This document shows, in pieces, positions 43,508 through 50,718 of a stretch of DNA of 64,000 nt (its first letter is position 1; every line of letters begins with the position of its first letter). This stretch comes from Nocardioides aromaticivorans (GTDB taxonomy: Bacteria; Actinomycetota; Actinomycetes; Propionibacteriales; Nocardioidaceae), in contig NZ_JACBZM010000001.1 of assembly GCF_013408525.1 (NCBI RefSeq), forward strand, positions 1,860,001 through 1,924,000, read 5' to 3'. The translations under genes and the position numbers were made by a program. The notes beneath the pieces are model-generated. The model saw only the letters and a program-made list of their open reading frames with translations, had not been told where the DNA came from and did not search any database.

Positions 43508-43865
43508 GTTCTGGGCCATCGACCACACCTCCCCCCAGCGCCTGCAGGACCAGGTGGCGGCGTCGGTCGTGCGCGGCCTGCGCACCGGGGAGCTGTCGGT
43601 CGGCGAGCAGCTGCCGCCGGCGGCCGAGCTGGCCGGCGCGCTGTCGGTGGACCGCAACACCGTGCTGGCGGCGTACCGACAGCTCCGCGACGCCGGCATC
43701 CTCGAGTTCCGGCGTGGGCGCGGCGCCCGCATCGCCACCGACGCCGAGGCCGGGCCCGGCGACCTCACCCCGGTCCGCGACGCCGTCCGGGCGACCGTCG
43801 ACCTCGCCCGGCGCTACGGGCTGGACCCGTCCGACGTCATCACCCTCGTGAAGGAGCTGTCATGA
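43506..43865 (+). CDS. GntR-family regulator, YtrA type
   Basis: 119 aa. A GntR winged helix (RLQDQVAASVVRGLRTGELSVGEQLPPAAELAGALSVDRNTVLAAYRQLRDAGILEFRRGRGARI) plus a short helical tail of ~35 residues, the size of YtrA-type repressors that control adjacent membrane-protein genes. ATG 43506 is embedded in a perfect operator-like palindrome, and TACGAT lies 7 nt upstream (leaderless). It overlaps the following membrane-protein gene by 4 nt. Confidence 0.92.
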   Translation: MFWAIDHTSPQRLQDQVAASVVRGLRTGELSVGEQLPPAAELAGALSVDRNTVLAAYRQLRDAGILEFRRGRGARIATDAEAGPGDLTPVRDAVRATVDLARRYGLDPSDVITLVKELS

Positions 43866-44311
43866 CCACGACCGCCTACACCGGGCGCGCGACCAACTGG
43901 ACCATGGTCGCCGTCAGCGGACTCCTGCTGGTGCCGCTCATCGGCCTCGCCTCCTCCGACGTCGACCGCGCCTTCGTCCTCGTCGTCGGCCTCGCCCTGC
44001 TCGGCGTCCTGGCCGAGGTCGTGACCGCGTCCGACGTCCGCGTCGCCTGCGGGACGCAGGGCGTGAGCGTCCATTGGGGCGCCCTCGGCTGGCCGCGGGC
44101 GAGCTACCCGCTCGACCAGATCGAGGACGTGTCGGTCGTGCACGTGCCGTGGTGGGCGGTCAGCTTCGGCTTCTGGTGGACGCCGTGGCGGACCGTCTGC
44201 ACCGTCCGCAGCGGCCCGGCACTGCGCCTGCGGCTCCGCAACGGCCGGCGGGTCACCATCACCGTCCCCGACCCCGCCGCGGCGGCAACGGCCCTGCGCT
44301 CCGTCAGCTGA
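43862..44311 (+). CDS. Membrane protein with PH-like domain
   Basis: 149 aa. Two adjacent helices (MVAVSGLLLVPLIGLAS and AFVLVVGLALLGVLAEVV), then a small beta-rich cytoplasmic part (GVSVHWGALGWPRASYPLDQIEDVSVVHV ... LRLRLRNGRRVTITVPDP) resembling bacterial PH-like domains. It is coupled to the GntR gene, as in many regulator/membrane-protein pairs. The 3' end overlaps the convergent exonuclease gene by 8 bp. Function unknown. Confidence 0.8.
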   Translation: MTTTAYTGRATNWTMVAVSGLLLVPLIGLASSDVDRAFVLVVGLALLGVLAEVVTASDVRVACGTQGVSVHWGALGWPRASYPLDQIEDVSVVHVPWWAVSFGFWWTPWRTVCTVRSGPALRLRLRNGRRVTITVPDPAAAATALRSVS

Positions 44312-45185
44312 GCTCGTAGTCGACGACCACCGGCGCGTGGTCGCTGATCCGCTGGCCGAGGTGGTGGCGGTCGACCTCGTAGGCCCGCGCCGCCCGTGCG
44401 AGCCCCGGCGTGGCCAGGTGGTAGTCGATGCGCCAGCCCCGGTCCTCGTCGTACGCACGGCCCAGCCAGCTCCACCACGAGTAGGGGCCGGGCGCGTCGC
44501 CGTGCAGCCGGCGGACCACGTCGACCAGGGTCCGCGGGGTGAGCTGCTGGCCGAGCCACTCCCGCTCCTCGGGCAGGAAGCCCTCGACCTGGTTGCTGCG
44601 CTTGTACGCCGCGACGTCGTGGCGCTGGTGGGCCACGTTGAGGTCGCCGGTCAGCAGGAACTCCCGCCCCTGCGCCGCCGCGGCCTTGCGCGAGGCCGCG
44701 AGGTGGCGCGCGAAGCCCGCCATGAACGCCATCTTCCGCGCGTACTTCGCGCCCCCGTCGGGCGCCTCGCGCATCCGCTTCGAGTCCTGCAGGTGGGCCG
44801 GCAGCCCGCCCTTGGGGAGGTAGAGGCTCGCCACCGTCAGCGGCACGTCGGCGAGGTCGACCTCGATGTAGCGCCCCTCGGTCGCGTGCTTGCGCAGCGC
44901 TCGTGGCAGCGGCGAGGCCGGGTCGGGCACCGACCAGGTCCGTACGGCGGCGGCGGGCTCGCGGGTGAGCACGGCGACCCCGTTGCGGCCGGCGAGCTCA
45001 CCGGCGTCGTAGGCGGCGTGGTAGTCGCCGAACGCGCCCTCGGGCAGGGCGTCGACCGGGCAGCGCACCTCCTGCAGGGTGACCACGTCGCAGCCCCGGG
45101 TCGCCAGCCAGTCGTCGAAGCCGCGGCGGTGGGCGGCGCGGATGCCGTTGATGTTGGCGGTGGCGATGCGGAACGGGCGAGGCAC
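44304..45185 (-). CDS. xthA: Exodeoxyribonuclease III
   Basis: 293 aa. All motifs of the ExoIII/APE1 group are present: TANINGIRAA, VTLQEVRC (metal Glu), the catalytic Tyr region SLYLPKGG, GDLNVAHQ, WRIDYHLATP and the final GQRISDHAPVVVDY with catalytic Asp-His. It cuts DNA at abasic sites and degrades 3' ends in base-excision repair. GTG 45185 is 6 nt after TAACAT, which overlaps the stop codon of the upstream epimerase gene, so it may have its own promoter inside the operon. Confidence 0.95.
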   Translation of the reverse strand: MPRPFRIATANINGIRAAHRRGFDDWLATRGCDVVTLQEVRCPVDALPEGAFGDYHAAYDAGELAGRNGVAVLTREPAAAVRTWSVPDPASPLPRALRKHATEGRYIEVDLADVPLTVASLYLPKGGLPAHLQDSKRMREAPDGGAKYARKMAFMAGFARHLAASRKAAAAQGREFLLTGDLNVAHQRHDVAAYKRSNQVEGFLPEEREWLGQQLTPRTLVDVVRRLHGDAPGPYSWWSWLGRAYDEDRGWRIDYHLATPGLARAARAYEVDRHHLGQRISDHAPVVVDYELS

Positions 45186-45191
45186 CGGAGG

Positions 45192-45197
45192 ATGTTA
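45192..45197 (-). promoter_or_regulatory. -10 box TAACAT, leaderless start of xthA
   Basis: Minus strand; ends 6 nt before GTG 45185 and includes the TAA stop of the upstream gene. Confidence 0.4.
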
Positions 45198-46184
45198 GGT
45201 GGTGCGGGCCCTCCACCGGGCCAGCAGGTCGGCCTCGCGCTCGCGGGTGATGCCGCCGATCCGGGCCGCCGGGTCGGACTCCAGCCAGGCGCGGGTGTCC
45301 CGGGCCGTCTCGGCGACGGACCGGACGACGAGCCCGGCGTCGAGGGCCGGGCGGGCGTCGTGGGCCAGCATGCCGTCGTACTCGGGTCGGGGGAGCCAGA
45401 CCGGGATGCTGCCGGGCCCGGTCCACGGCTCGACGCCCTCGGCCTCGAGGAAGGCGTCGGGCAGCCAGGTCACGGTCGCCTCCGGGGCGACCTCGCCCAC
45501 CAGGTCGGCGAAGGGCATCGCCGGACCGACCGCGTCGAGGGTGCCGGTGGTGCGGCGCTCGGCGAGGGTGACGATCCACGCGGCCAGGTCGCGCACGTCG
45601 ATCACCTGCACCAGCGACGCCGGGTCGCCGGGGCCGACGAGCTCACCGGTGTCGCCGGCGCGGCGGCCCCAGTAAGCGAAGCGTCCGCTCGGGTCGCCCG
45701 GACCGACGATCAGCCCCGGCCGTACGACGACCGCGGAGACCGCCGCGTCCAGGACCAGCTGCTCGCAGGCGACCTTCAGCCCGCCGTAGGCGTCGGGCTC
45801 GTCGGCCAGGTCGACGTCGTCGGGGACCGGGTCCTCCAACCGCCCGGCGCCGGGGCCGGCCGGGTCGGCGTCGTCGGCGTAGACGGAGATGGTCGAGACG
45901 AAGACCCAGTGCGGATCGGAGGGGGGCGAGGCGGCGAGCGCCGCCAGGGCCCGCCGCACGTGGGACGGCTGGCGGGCGACGTCGACCACGGCGTCGTACG
46001 GGCCGCCTTCGGTGAGTGCGGCGGGGGCGTCCTGGTCCCGGTCCCACCGCACGAGCGTGGCTCCGGGTGGGACCGTGCCCGACTGGCCGCGGCTGGCGCA
46101 GACCACCTCGTGCCCGCGCCGCACGGCGTCGGCCGCGACCGCGCGCGAGAGGAACTGGGTGCCGCCGAGGACGAGGAGCCGCAT
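45195..46184 (-). CDS. NAD-dependent epimerase/dehydratase-like protein
   Basis: 329 aa. An atypical SDR with Rossmann motif LLVLGGTQFLSRAVAADAVRRGHEV and YGGLKVACEQLV in the YxxxK position, resembling NAD-dependent epimerases used as reductases or isoflavone-reductase-like proteins. It begins 2 bp after the NYN gene ends, so the two are co-transcribed, and is followed by xthA after 9 bp. Substrate unknown. Confidence 0.88.
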   Translation of the reverse strand: MRLLVLGGTQFLSRAVAADAVRRGHEVVCASRGQSGTVPPGATLVRWDRDQDAPAALTEGGPYDAVVDVARQPSHVRRALAALAASPPSDPHWVFVSTISVYADDADPAGPGAGRLEDPVPDDVDLADEPDAYGGLKVACEQLVLDAAVSAVVVRPGLIVGPGDPSGRFAYWGRRAGDTGELVGPGDPASLVQVIDVRDLAAWIVTLAERRTTGTLDAVGPAMPFADLVGEVAPEATVTWLPDAFLEAEGVEPWTGPGSIPVWLPRPEYDGMLAHDARPALDAGLVVRSVAETARDTRAWLESDPAARIGGITREREADLLARWRARTT

Positions 46185-46186
46185 GC

Positions 46187-46747
46187 TCAGAGGTACTGCG
46201 TCGGGTCGAACTCGTCGATCGGGATGATCCGGACCCGCGGCAGGCGCTCGTTGAACGCGTGCACGTCGTACTCGATGTCGAAGAACTCCATGCCCCGCGC
46301 GGTGAGCTCGGCGAAGCCCGCGTTGCGGAACTCCGCGAAGCCCATCAGGCCCAGGCGGCGCCCGTCGAGCAGGTCCTCCATGTGGTCGACGAAGTCGCCG
46401 TCGTTGCTGACCAGGACGACATCGCCCTCGCGCTTCTTCAGCTCCGCGAGGGTCTTCTGGATGGCGATGTCGACGACCTTCTGGCCGGGACCGCCGGAGA
46501 GCGGGATCGGCCGGAAGCCGATCGCCAGCAGCGCCTGCACGAAGGACATCGGCAGCTCGGAGTTGGCCGCCAGGAAGAACAGGCCGTTGGTGTCCTGGCC
46601 CCAGCGCCGCTCGACGAACTGCAGCAGCCGCTCCCAGCGCGGACGCTCCTCGGGCCGCGGGCGACGGCCGAGGATCGAGGTCCCCAGCGTCGCGTCGATG
46701 TTCTCCCCGTCGATGAGGACGTGGGTCATGCGCGCGGTCTCGGCCAT
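46187..46747 (-). CDS. NYN (PIN-like) domain protein, LabA/DUF88 type
   Basis: 186 aa. The NYN nuclease fold is indicated by VLIDGENIDATLG, then VVDIAIQKTLAEL and LVSNDGDFVDHMEDLL, giving the acidic metal-binding residues. Family members are thought to be RNases. ATG 46747 is 6 nt after TAGGGT; the later ATG (MTHVLIDGEN) at 46729 is possible. It heads an operon with the epimerase and perhaps xthA, and is divergent from the lysozyme gene across 52 bp. Confidence 0.9.
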   Translation of the reverse strand: MAETARMTHVLIDGENIDATLGTSILGRRPRPEERPRWERLLQFVERRWGQDTNGLFFLAANSELPMSFVQALLAIGFRPIPLSGGPGQKVVDIAIQKTLAELKKREGDVVLVSNDGDFVDHMEDLLDGRRLGLMGFAEFRNAGFAELTARGMEFFDIEYDVHAFNERLPRVRIIPIDEFDPTQYL

Positions 46748-46753
46748 GCCCTG

Positions 46754-46759
46754 ACCCTA
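46754..46759 (-). promoter_or_regulatory. -10 box TAGGGT, leaderless start of NYN gene
   Basis: Minus strand; ends 6 nt before ATG 46747. Confidence 0.45.
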
Positions 46760-46787
46760 GCCGTCGGCGCGCCGAAGGACAGCGTGG

Positions 46788-46793
46788 AAGGCT
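46788..46793 (+). promoter_or_regulatory. -10-like box AAGGCT before lysozyme gene
   Basis: Ends 6 nt before ATG 46800; the first base departs from TANNNT. Confidence 0.3.
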
Positions 46794-46799
46794 GGGCGC

Positions 46800-47522
46800 A
46801 TGGGCACCCGTCTGGTCGCATTCGCCGCGTGCGCGTTGCTGGCGAGCGGGTGCGGCGACGGCACGCCGAAGACCGGTACGCCGACGACGACCCCGACGAC
46901 GGCCGCCACCCCCACCACCCCGACGCACGAGCCCGCGCCCCGGCGCGGCATCGATGCCTCCCACCACCAGGGCCCGATCGACTGGCCCCGCGTGGCGGAG
47001 GCCGGCATCTCCTTCGCCTACCTGAAGGCCACCGAGGGCACGACGTTCACCGACCCGCGCTTCGCCGAGCACCGGCGCGCGGCGACCCGGGCCGGGGTCG
47101 ACGTGGCCGGCTACCACTACTTCCAGCTGTGCTCGGACGGCGCCGCGCAGGCGGAGCACTTCCTCGACGTACTCGGGACGCCGGGCGACCTGCCAGCCGC
47201 CCTCGACCTCGAGCTCGCCGGCAGTTGCGCCGACCCGCCACCGGCCGCGACCCTGCTCGCCGAGGTCCGCGCCTTCCTCGCCGTCGTCGACCGCCGCACG
47301 GGCACGCGGACGCTGGTCTACCTCTACCCCGACTTCGAGGAGCGCTTCGGCTTCGCCGACGACCTCGCCGGCCACCCGCAGTGGGTGCGCCGCCTCGGCG
47401 AGAAGGAGCCGCGGCGGCCCTGGGCCGTGTGGCAGTACGACGACGCCGGCGCGGTGCCGGGCGTCGCCGGCCGGGTCGACCTGGACCTGGCCGGGGAATC
47501 TCTCACCACGAAGGGACGTTGA
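46800..47522 (+). CDS. GH25-type lysozyme lipoprotein
   Basis: 240 aa. A lipoprotein signal peptide with lipobox LASGC (Cys18), a Thr/Pro-rich spacer (~22-47), then a GH25 muramidase domain: GIDASHHQGPIDWPRVAEAGISFAYLKATEG, DVAGYHYFQL, LPAALDLEL (catalytic acidic pair) and PWAVWQYDD at the end. It should hydrolyse peptidoglycan at the outer face of the membrane. The catalytic Asp/Glu residues look intact. Thioredoxin starts 7 bp downstream. Confidence 0.93.
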   Translation: MGTRLVAFAACALLASGCGDGTPKTGTPTTTPTTAATPTTPTHEPAPRRGIDASHHQGPIDWPRVAEAGISFAYLKATEGTTFTDPRFAEHRRAATRAGVDVAGYHYFQLCSDGAAQAEHFLDVLGTPGDLPAALDLELAGSCADPPPAATLLAEVRAFLAVVDRRTGTRTLVYLYPDFEERFGFADDLAGHPQWVRRLGEKEPRRPWAVWQYDDAGAVPGVAGRVDLDLAGESLTTKGR

Positions 47523-47528
47523 GGGGAC

Positions 47529-47882
47529 ATGTCCACCATCGACCTCACCGCAGGCAACTTCCAGGAGACGGTCCTCGACAACGAGATCGTGTTCGTCGAC
47601 TTCTGGGCGTCGTGGTGCGGCCCGTGTCGCAACTTCGCGCCGATCTACGAGGCCGCCGCCGAGAAGCACGGCGACCTGGTCTTCGGCTCGGTCAACACCG
47701 AGGAGGAGCAGCAGCTCGCCTCGGCCGCGCGCGTGACCTCGATCCCGACGCTGATGGCCTTCAAGAAGGGCCAGCTCGTGTTCTCCCAGGCCGGCGCCCT
47801 CCCCGCGAACGCCCTCGAGCAGGTCGTCGCCGCGGTGCGCGACTTCGACGTCGAGGCGGCCGCGCAGCAGTCCGATGGCTGA
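47529..47882 (+). CDS. trxA: Thioredoxin
   Basis: 117 aa. The thioredoxin fold with active site WASWCGPCRNF and the cis-proline segment TSIPTLMAFKKGQ. Cytoplasmic disulfide reductase; no signal peptide. GAGGGGAC precedes ATG 47529. It lies between the lysozyme and an LLM flavin oxidoreductase gene (8-bp overlap), so the three probably form an operon. A thioredoxin reductase gene is not nearby. Confidence 0.95.
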   Translation: MSTIDLTAGNFQETVLDNEIVFVDFWASWCGPCRNFAPIYEAAAEKHGDLVFGSVNTEEEQQLASAARVTSIPTLMAFKKGQLVFSQAGALPANALEQVVAAVRDFDVEAAAQQSDG

Positions 47883-48960
47883 CCAGGCTGACCAGGCTGA
47901 CCGGGCGGGCCAGGCGCTGCAGCTCGGCCTCGACACCTTCGGCGACGTCACCCTCGACGCGACCACGGGCGAGCGGGTCCCGCACCCGCAGGTGATCCGC
48001 AACCTCGTCGAGGAGGCGGTGCTGGCCGACCAGGTCGGGGTCGACGCCTTCGGCATCGGCGAGCACCACCGCGACGACTTCTCGGTGTCCGCCCCCGAGA
48101 TGGTGCTGGCCGCGATCGCGCCGCGCACCGAGCGGATCCTGCTCGGGACCGCGGTCACCGTGCTCAGCTCGGACGACCCGGTGCGCGTCTACGAGCGCTT
48201 CGCGACCCTGGACGCCGTCTCCGGCGGCCGCGCCGAGATCACCCTCGGCCGCGGGTCGTTCACCGAGTCCTTCCCGCTCTTCGGCTACGACCTCGCCGAC
48301 TACGACCGCCTCTTCGCCGAGAAGCTCGACCTCTGGGCGGCGCTCCAGGGCGAGGGCACCGTCACCTGGGACGCAGGCGAGCTGAGGGCGCCGCTGCGCA
48401 ACGCCCGCGTCTTCCCGACGACCGCCCGCGGCGCGATCCCCACGTGGATCGGCGTGGGCGGCTCTCCCGAGTCCGTCGTGCGCACCGCGCGCTACGGCTT
48501 CCCTCTGATGCTCGCGATCATCGGCGGCGACCCGGCCCGCTTCGCCCCGTACACGGACCTCTTCCGGCGCGCGCTGAGCGAGCTCGGGCAGCCGGACCTC
48601 CCGATCGGCGTGCACTCCCCCGGCTTCGTCGCCGACACCGACGACGAGGCGCGCGAGCTGCTCTACCCGCACTTCAAGGCCGGCCGCGACCGGATCGGCG
48701 CCGAGCGTGGGTGGGGTCCGGTGACCCGCGAGCAGTACGACGCCGAGGTCGACAACGGCTCGCTCTACGTCGGCTCGCCGGAGACCGTGGCCCGCAAGAT
48801 CGCCGCGACGACGCGGGCGCTGGGCATCCAGCGCTTCGACCTGAAGTACAGCAACGGGTCGATGCCGCACCCCCTGCTGCTGCGCAGCGTCGAGCTCTAC
48901 GGCACGCAGGTGATCCCGCGGGTGCGCGAGCTGCTCGCGCAGGAGCCCGTCACGGCCTGA
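47875..48960 (+). CDS. LLM-class (luciferase-like) flavin-dependent oxidoreductase
   Basis: 361 aa. A luciferase-like TIM barrel: LGLDTFGDVT, ADQVGVDAFGIGEHHRDDFSVSAPEMVLAAIA, RVYERFATLDAVSGGRAEITLGRGS, and PLMLAIIGGDPARFA. Members are FMN- or F420-dependent monooxygenases or reductases; the cofactor here is not obvious. It overlaps thioredoxin by 8 bp, and its 3' end overlaps the convergent TetR gene by 11 bp. Confidence 0.92.
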   Translation: MADQADQADRAGQALQLGLDTFGDVTLDATTGERVPHPQVIRNLVEEAVLADQVGVDAFGIGEHHRDDFSVSAPEMVLAAIAPRTERILLGTAVTVLSSDDPVRVYERFATLDAVSGGRAEITLGRGSFTESFPLFGYDLADYDRLFAEKLDLWAALQGEGTVTWDAGELRAPLRNARVFPTTARGAIPTWIGVGGSPESVVRTARYGFPLMLAIIGGDPARFAPYTDLFRRALSELGQPDLPIGVHSPGFVADTDDEARELLYPHFKAGRDRIGAERGWGPVTREQYDAEVDNGSLYVGSPETVARKIAATTRALGIQRFDLKYSNGSMPHPLLLRSVELYGTQVIPRVRELLAQEPVTA

Positions 48961-49594
48961 CGGGGCGCGCCAGCCCCTGCACGATCGCGAGGAACTGCGC
49001 GACCAGCACGTCGACCAGCCGGTCGCGGTCGGCGGCGATGTCGCCGCGCAGCACCGCGCCGATCGCCTGCGCGACCCCGCCGATGAGGAACTGCGCGGTC
49101 AGCCGCAGCTCGACCGGCAGGTCGTCGGCCGCGGCGCCGGGGTCGCCGCTGGACGCGGTCGCGGCGACCATCCCGGCGAACCGGCTGCTCTCCTCGAGCA
49201 CCCGGGGCCCGAGCACCGGTGAGGTGACCGAGTCGATGAGCACGACCCGCCCTTTGCGCGGGTCGTCGAGGAACAGGTCGACCATCTCGCCGAGGACCGC
49301 CCGCACGCGGGCGGCGGGATCGTCGGCGGCGGCCGCCAGCGCGGCGATCGCCCGTTCGGCCGCCTCGGCGGCGACGGCGTCGAAGACCGCGACCTGCAGG
49401 GCCTCGATGCCCTCGAAGCTCTCGTAGAAGTAGCGCGCGGCCAGGCCCGACGCCTCCGCGACGCCCCGCACCGTGGTCGCCGCGATGCCGCGCTCCCCCA
49501 TCAGGTCGAGCCCGGCGGCGACCAGCCGCGCGCGACGCTCCGCGGTCCGCTCGGAGGCGTCCTGGCCGCCGTACCTCCTCGCCTGCTCGGTCAT
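48950..49594 (-). CDS. TetR-family regulator, divergent from MpaB-like oxygenase
   Basis: 214 aa from ATG 49594 (an in-frame ATG at 49603 would add three residues). The TetR helix-turn-helix is RARLVAAGLDLMGERGIAATTVRGVAEASGLAARYFYESF (~21-60). The all-helical ligand domain follows. It is divergent from the MpaB-type oxygenase across 81 bp that hold an 11-bp perfect inverted repeat (49615-49648), so it is the likely local repressor of that gene and of itself. Confidence 0.92.
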   Translation of the reverse strand: MTEQARRYGGQDASERTAERRARLVAAGLDLMGERGIAATTVRGVAEASGLAARYFYESFEGIEALQVAVFDAVAAEAAERAIAALAAAADDPAARVRAVLGEMVDLFLDDPRKGRVVLIDSVTSPVLGPRVLEESSRFAGMVAATASSGDPGAAADDLPVELRLTAQFLIGGVAQAIGAVLRGDIAADRDRLVDVLVAQFLAIVQGLARPVRP

Positions 49595-49614
49595 GGGCAC
49601 CATCTTGACACAGC

Positions 49615-49648
49615 CGTTGACAGATGGGTCTGATGGTATCTGTCAACG
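49615..49648. promoter_or_regulatory. TetR-type operator, perfect 11-bp inverted repeat
   Basis: CGTTGACAGAT (49615-49625) and ATCTGTCAACG (49638-49648) with a 12-bp spacer. TTGACA in each arm could serve as -35 on either strand. It sits between divergent TetR and oxygenase genes. Confidence 0.65.
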
Positions 49649-49675
49649 CACGTTGACCGATTCCGAGGAGCCGTC

Positions 49676-50602
49676 ATGACCGTCGCCCCCTGGCACCCGT
49701 CCCAGCCACACCACGCGCTGGCCGCCGACGTCCGCTGGTGGATGGGGACGCCGGCCGCCTTCGCGCTCTACGGGCGGCTGGCCCTCGACCAGGTCGCCTA
49801 CCGCGAGGTCGCCGCCGCCGTCGACGCGAGCGGCCGGTTCGCCGAGAACTTCACCGACCGCGGGATCCGCAGCGGGCTGTGGGGACCGTTGCTGCTCTTC
49901 GGCGACGACGCGGACCGCCGGGCCACGGCCGACCGGCTCAAGGACCTGCACGGCCAGGTGCGGGGGCGTGGCAGGGGCGCGTTCGAGGGCGAGCGCTACA
50001 GCGCGCTCAATCCCGACCTGTGGCGATGGGTCGGCACGACCAGCATGCTCATCTTCCACACCGGCTACGTCACGACGTACGGCGCCCGGTTGAGCGAGGA
50101 GGAGAAGGACGTCGTCTACGCGACGGTCCTGCACCTCACCGACTTCGACCTGCCGAGCGAGCGGGCCCAGGTCCCGGCCACCCGCGCCGAGGCCGAGGCC
50201 TACTACGACGAGGTCGCGGACACCGTGCTCGCCGACAACGAGTTCCTCCGGTGGGCGAACCGCGCCTTCGACGACCTGCCCGTGCCGACGCTGGTCGGCC
50301 CGCGCTGGCTGCACCGGCTGGCCACGCCGGCGTGGCGGGTGCTCACGCCGGTGCTCGGCCGGCCCGCGAAGGTGTGTGCGGAGAAGGCGGCACACCCGCG
50401 GATGCGCGAGCTGCTCGGCGTGCGGTGGACGTGGCGCCGCGAGCGCGAGTTCCGCCTGTACGCGGGCCTGCTCCGGACCGCACGCCGCGTCCTGCCGAAG
50501 TGGCTGCTGCTCGACCCGCTCGCCTACAACCGCCTCAACTACGAGCGGATCAGGGCGTTCTACACGGCGACCCAGCTGACGTCGTTCGCCCCGCCGCAGT
50601 AG
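49676..50602 (+). CDS. MpaB-family oxygenase (DUF2236)
   Basis: 308 aa. The pattern ADVRWWMGTPAAFALYGRLALDQVAYREVAAAVDAS, RGRGRGAFEGERYSALNPDLWRWVGTTSMLIFHTGYVTTYG and PVPTLVGPRWLHRLATPAWR matches the latex-clearing-protein/MpaB family of heme-dependent oxygenases; the histidine in IFHTGY is a likely heme ligand. Helical throughout, with no signal peptide. GAGGAG is 5 nt before ATG 49676. Its last codons (FAPPQ and stop) form the left arm of the terminator hairpin; a copy of that tail is found at 53006. Confidence 0.88.
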   Translation: MTVAPWHPSQPHHALAADVRWWMGTPAAFALYGRLALDQVAYREVAAAVDASGRFAENFTDRGIRSGLWGPLLLFGDDADRRATADRLKDLHGQVRGRGRGAFEGERYSALNPDLWRWVGTTSMLIFHTGYVTTYGARLSEEEKDVVYATVLHLTDFDLPSERAQVPATRAEAEAYYDEVADTVLADNEFLRWANRAFDDLPVPTLVGPRWLHRLATPAWRVLTPVLGRPAKVCAEKAAHPRMRELLGVRWTWRREREFRLYAGLLRTARRVLPKWLLLDPLAYNRLNYERIRAFYTATQLTSFAPPQ

Positions 50603-50625
50603 CGCTTGCCTGCGGCGGGGCGAAC
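50584..50625. terminator. Hairpin terminator formed with the oxygenase 3' end
   Basis: Perfect 16-bp arms 50584-50599 and 50610-50625, loop of 10 nt containing the oxygenase stop codon. It stands between convergent genes. A one-mismatch copy is at 53006-53044. Confidence 0.75.
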
Positions 50626-50718
50626 ACCCGGCGGTCGGCCATCCCTGGCACCGGCCGGGCCGTCAGGCGCCCCTCGTGCTCCCGTCGGACAGACACGGCG
50701 AGGGGCACCCGACCATGG

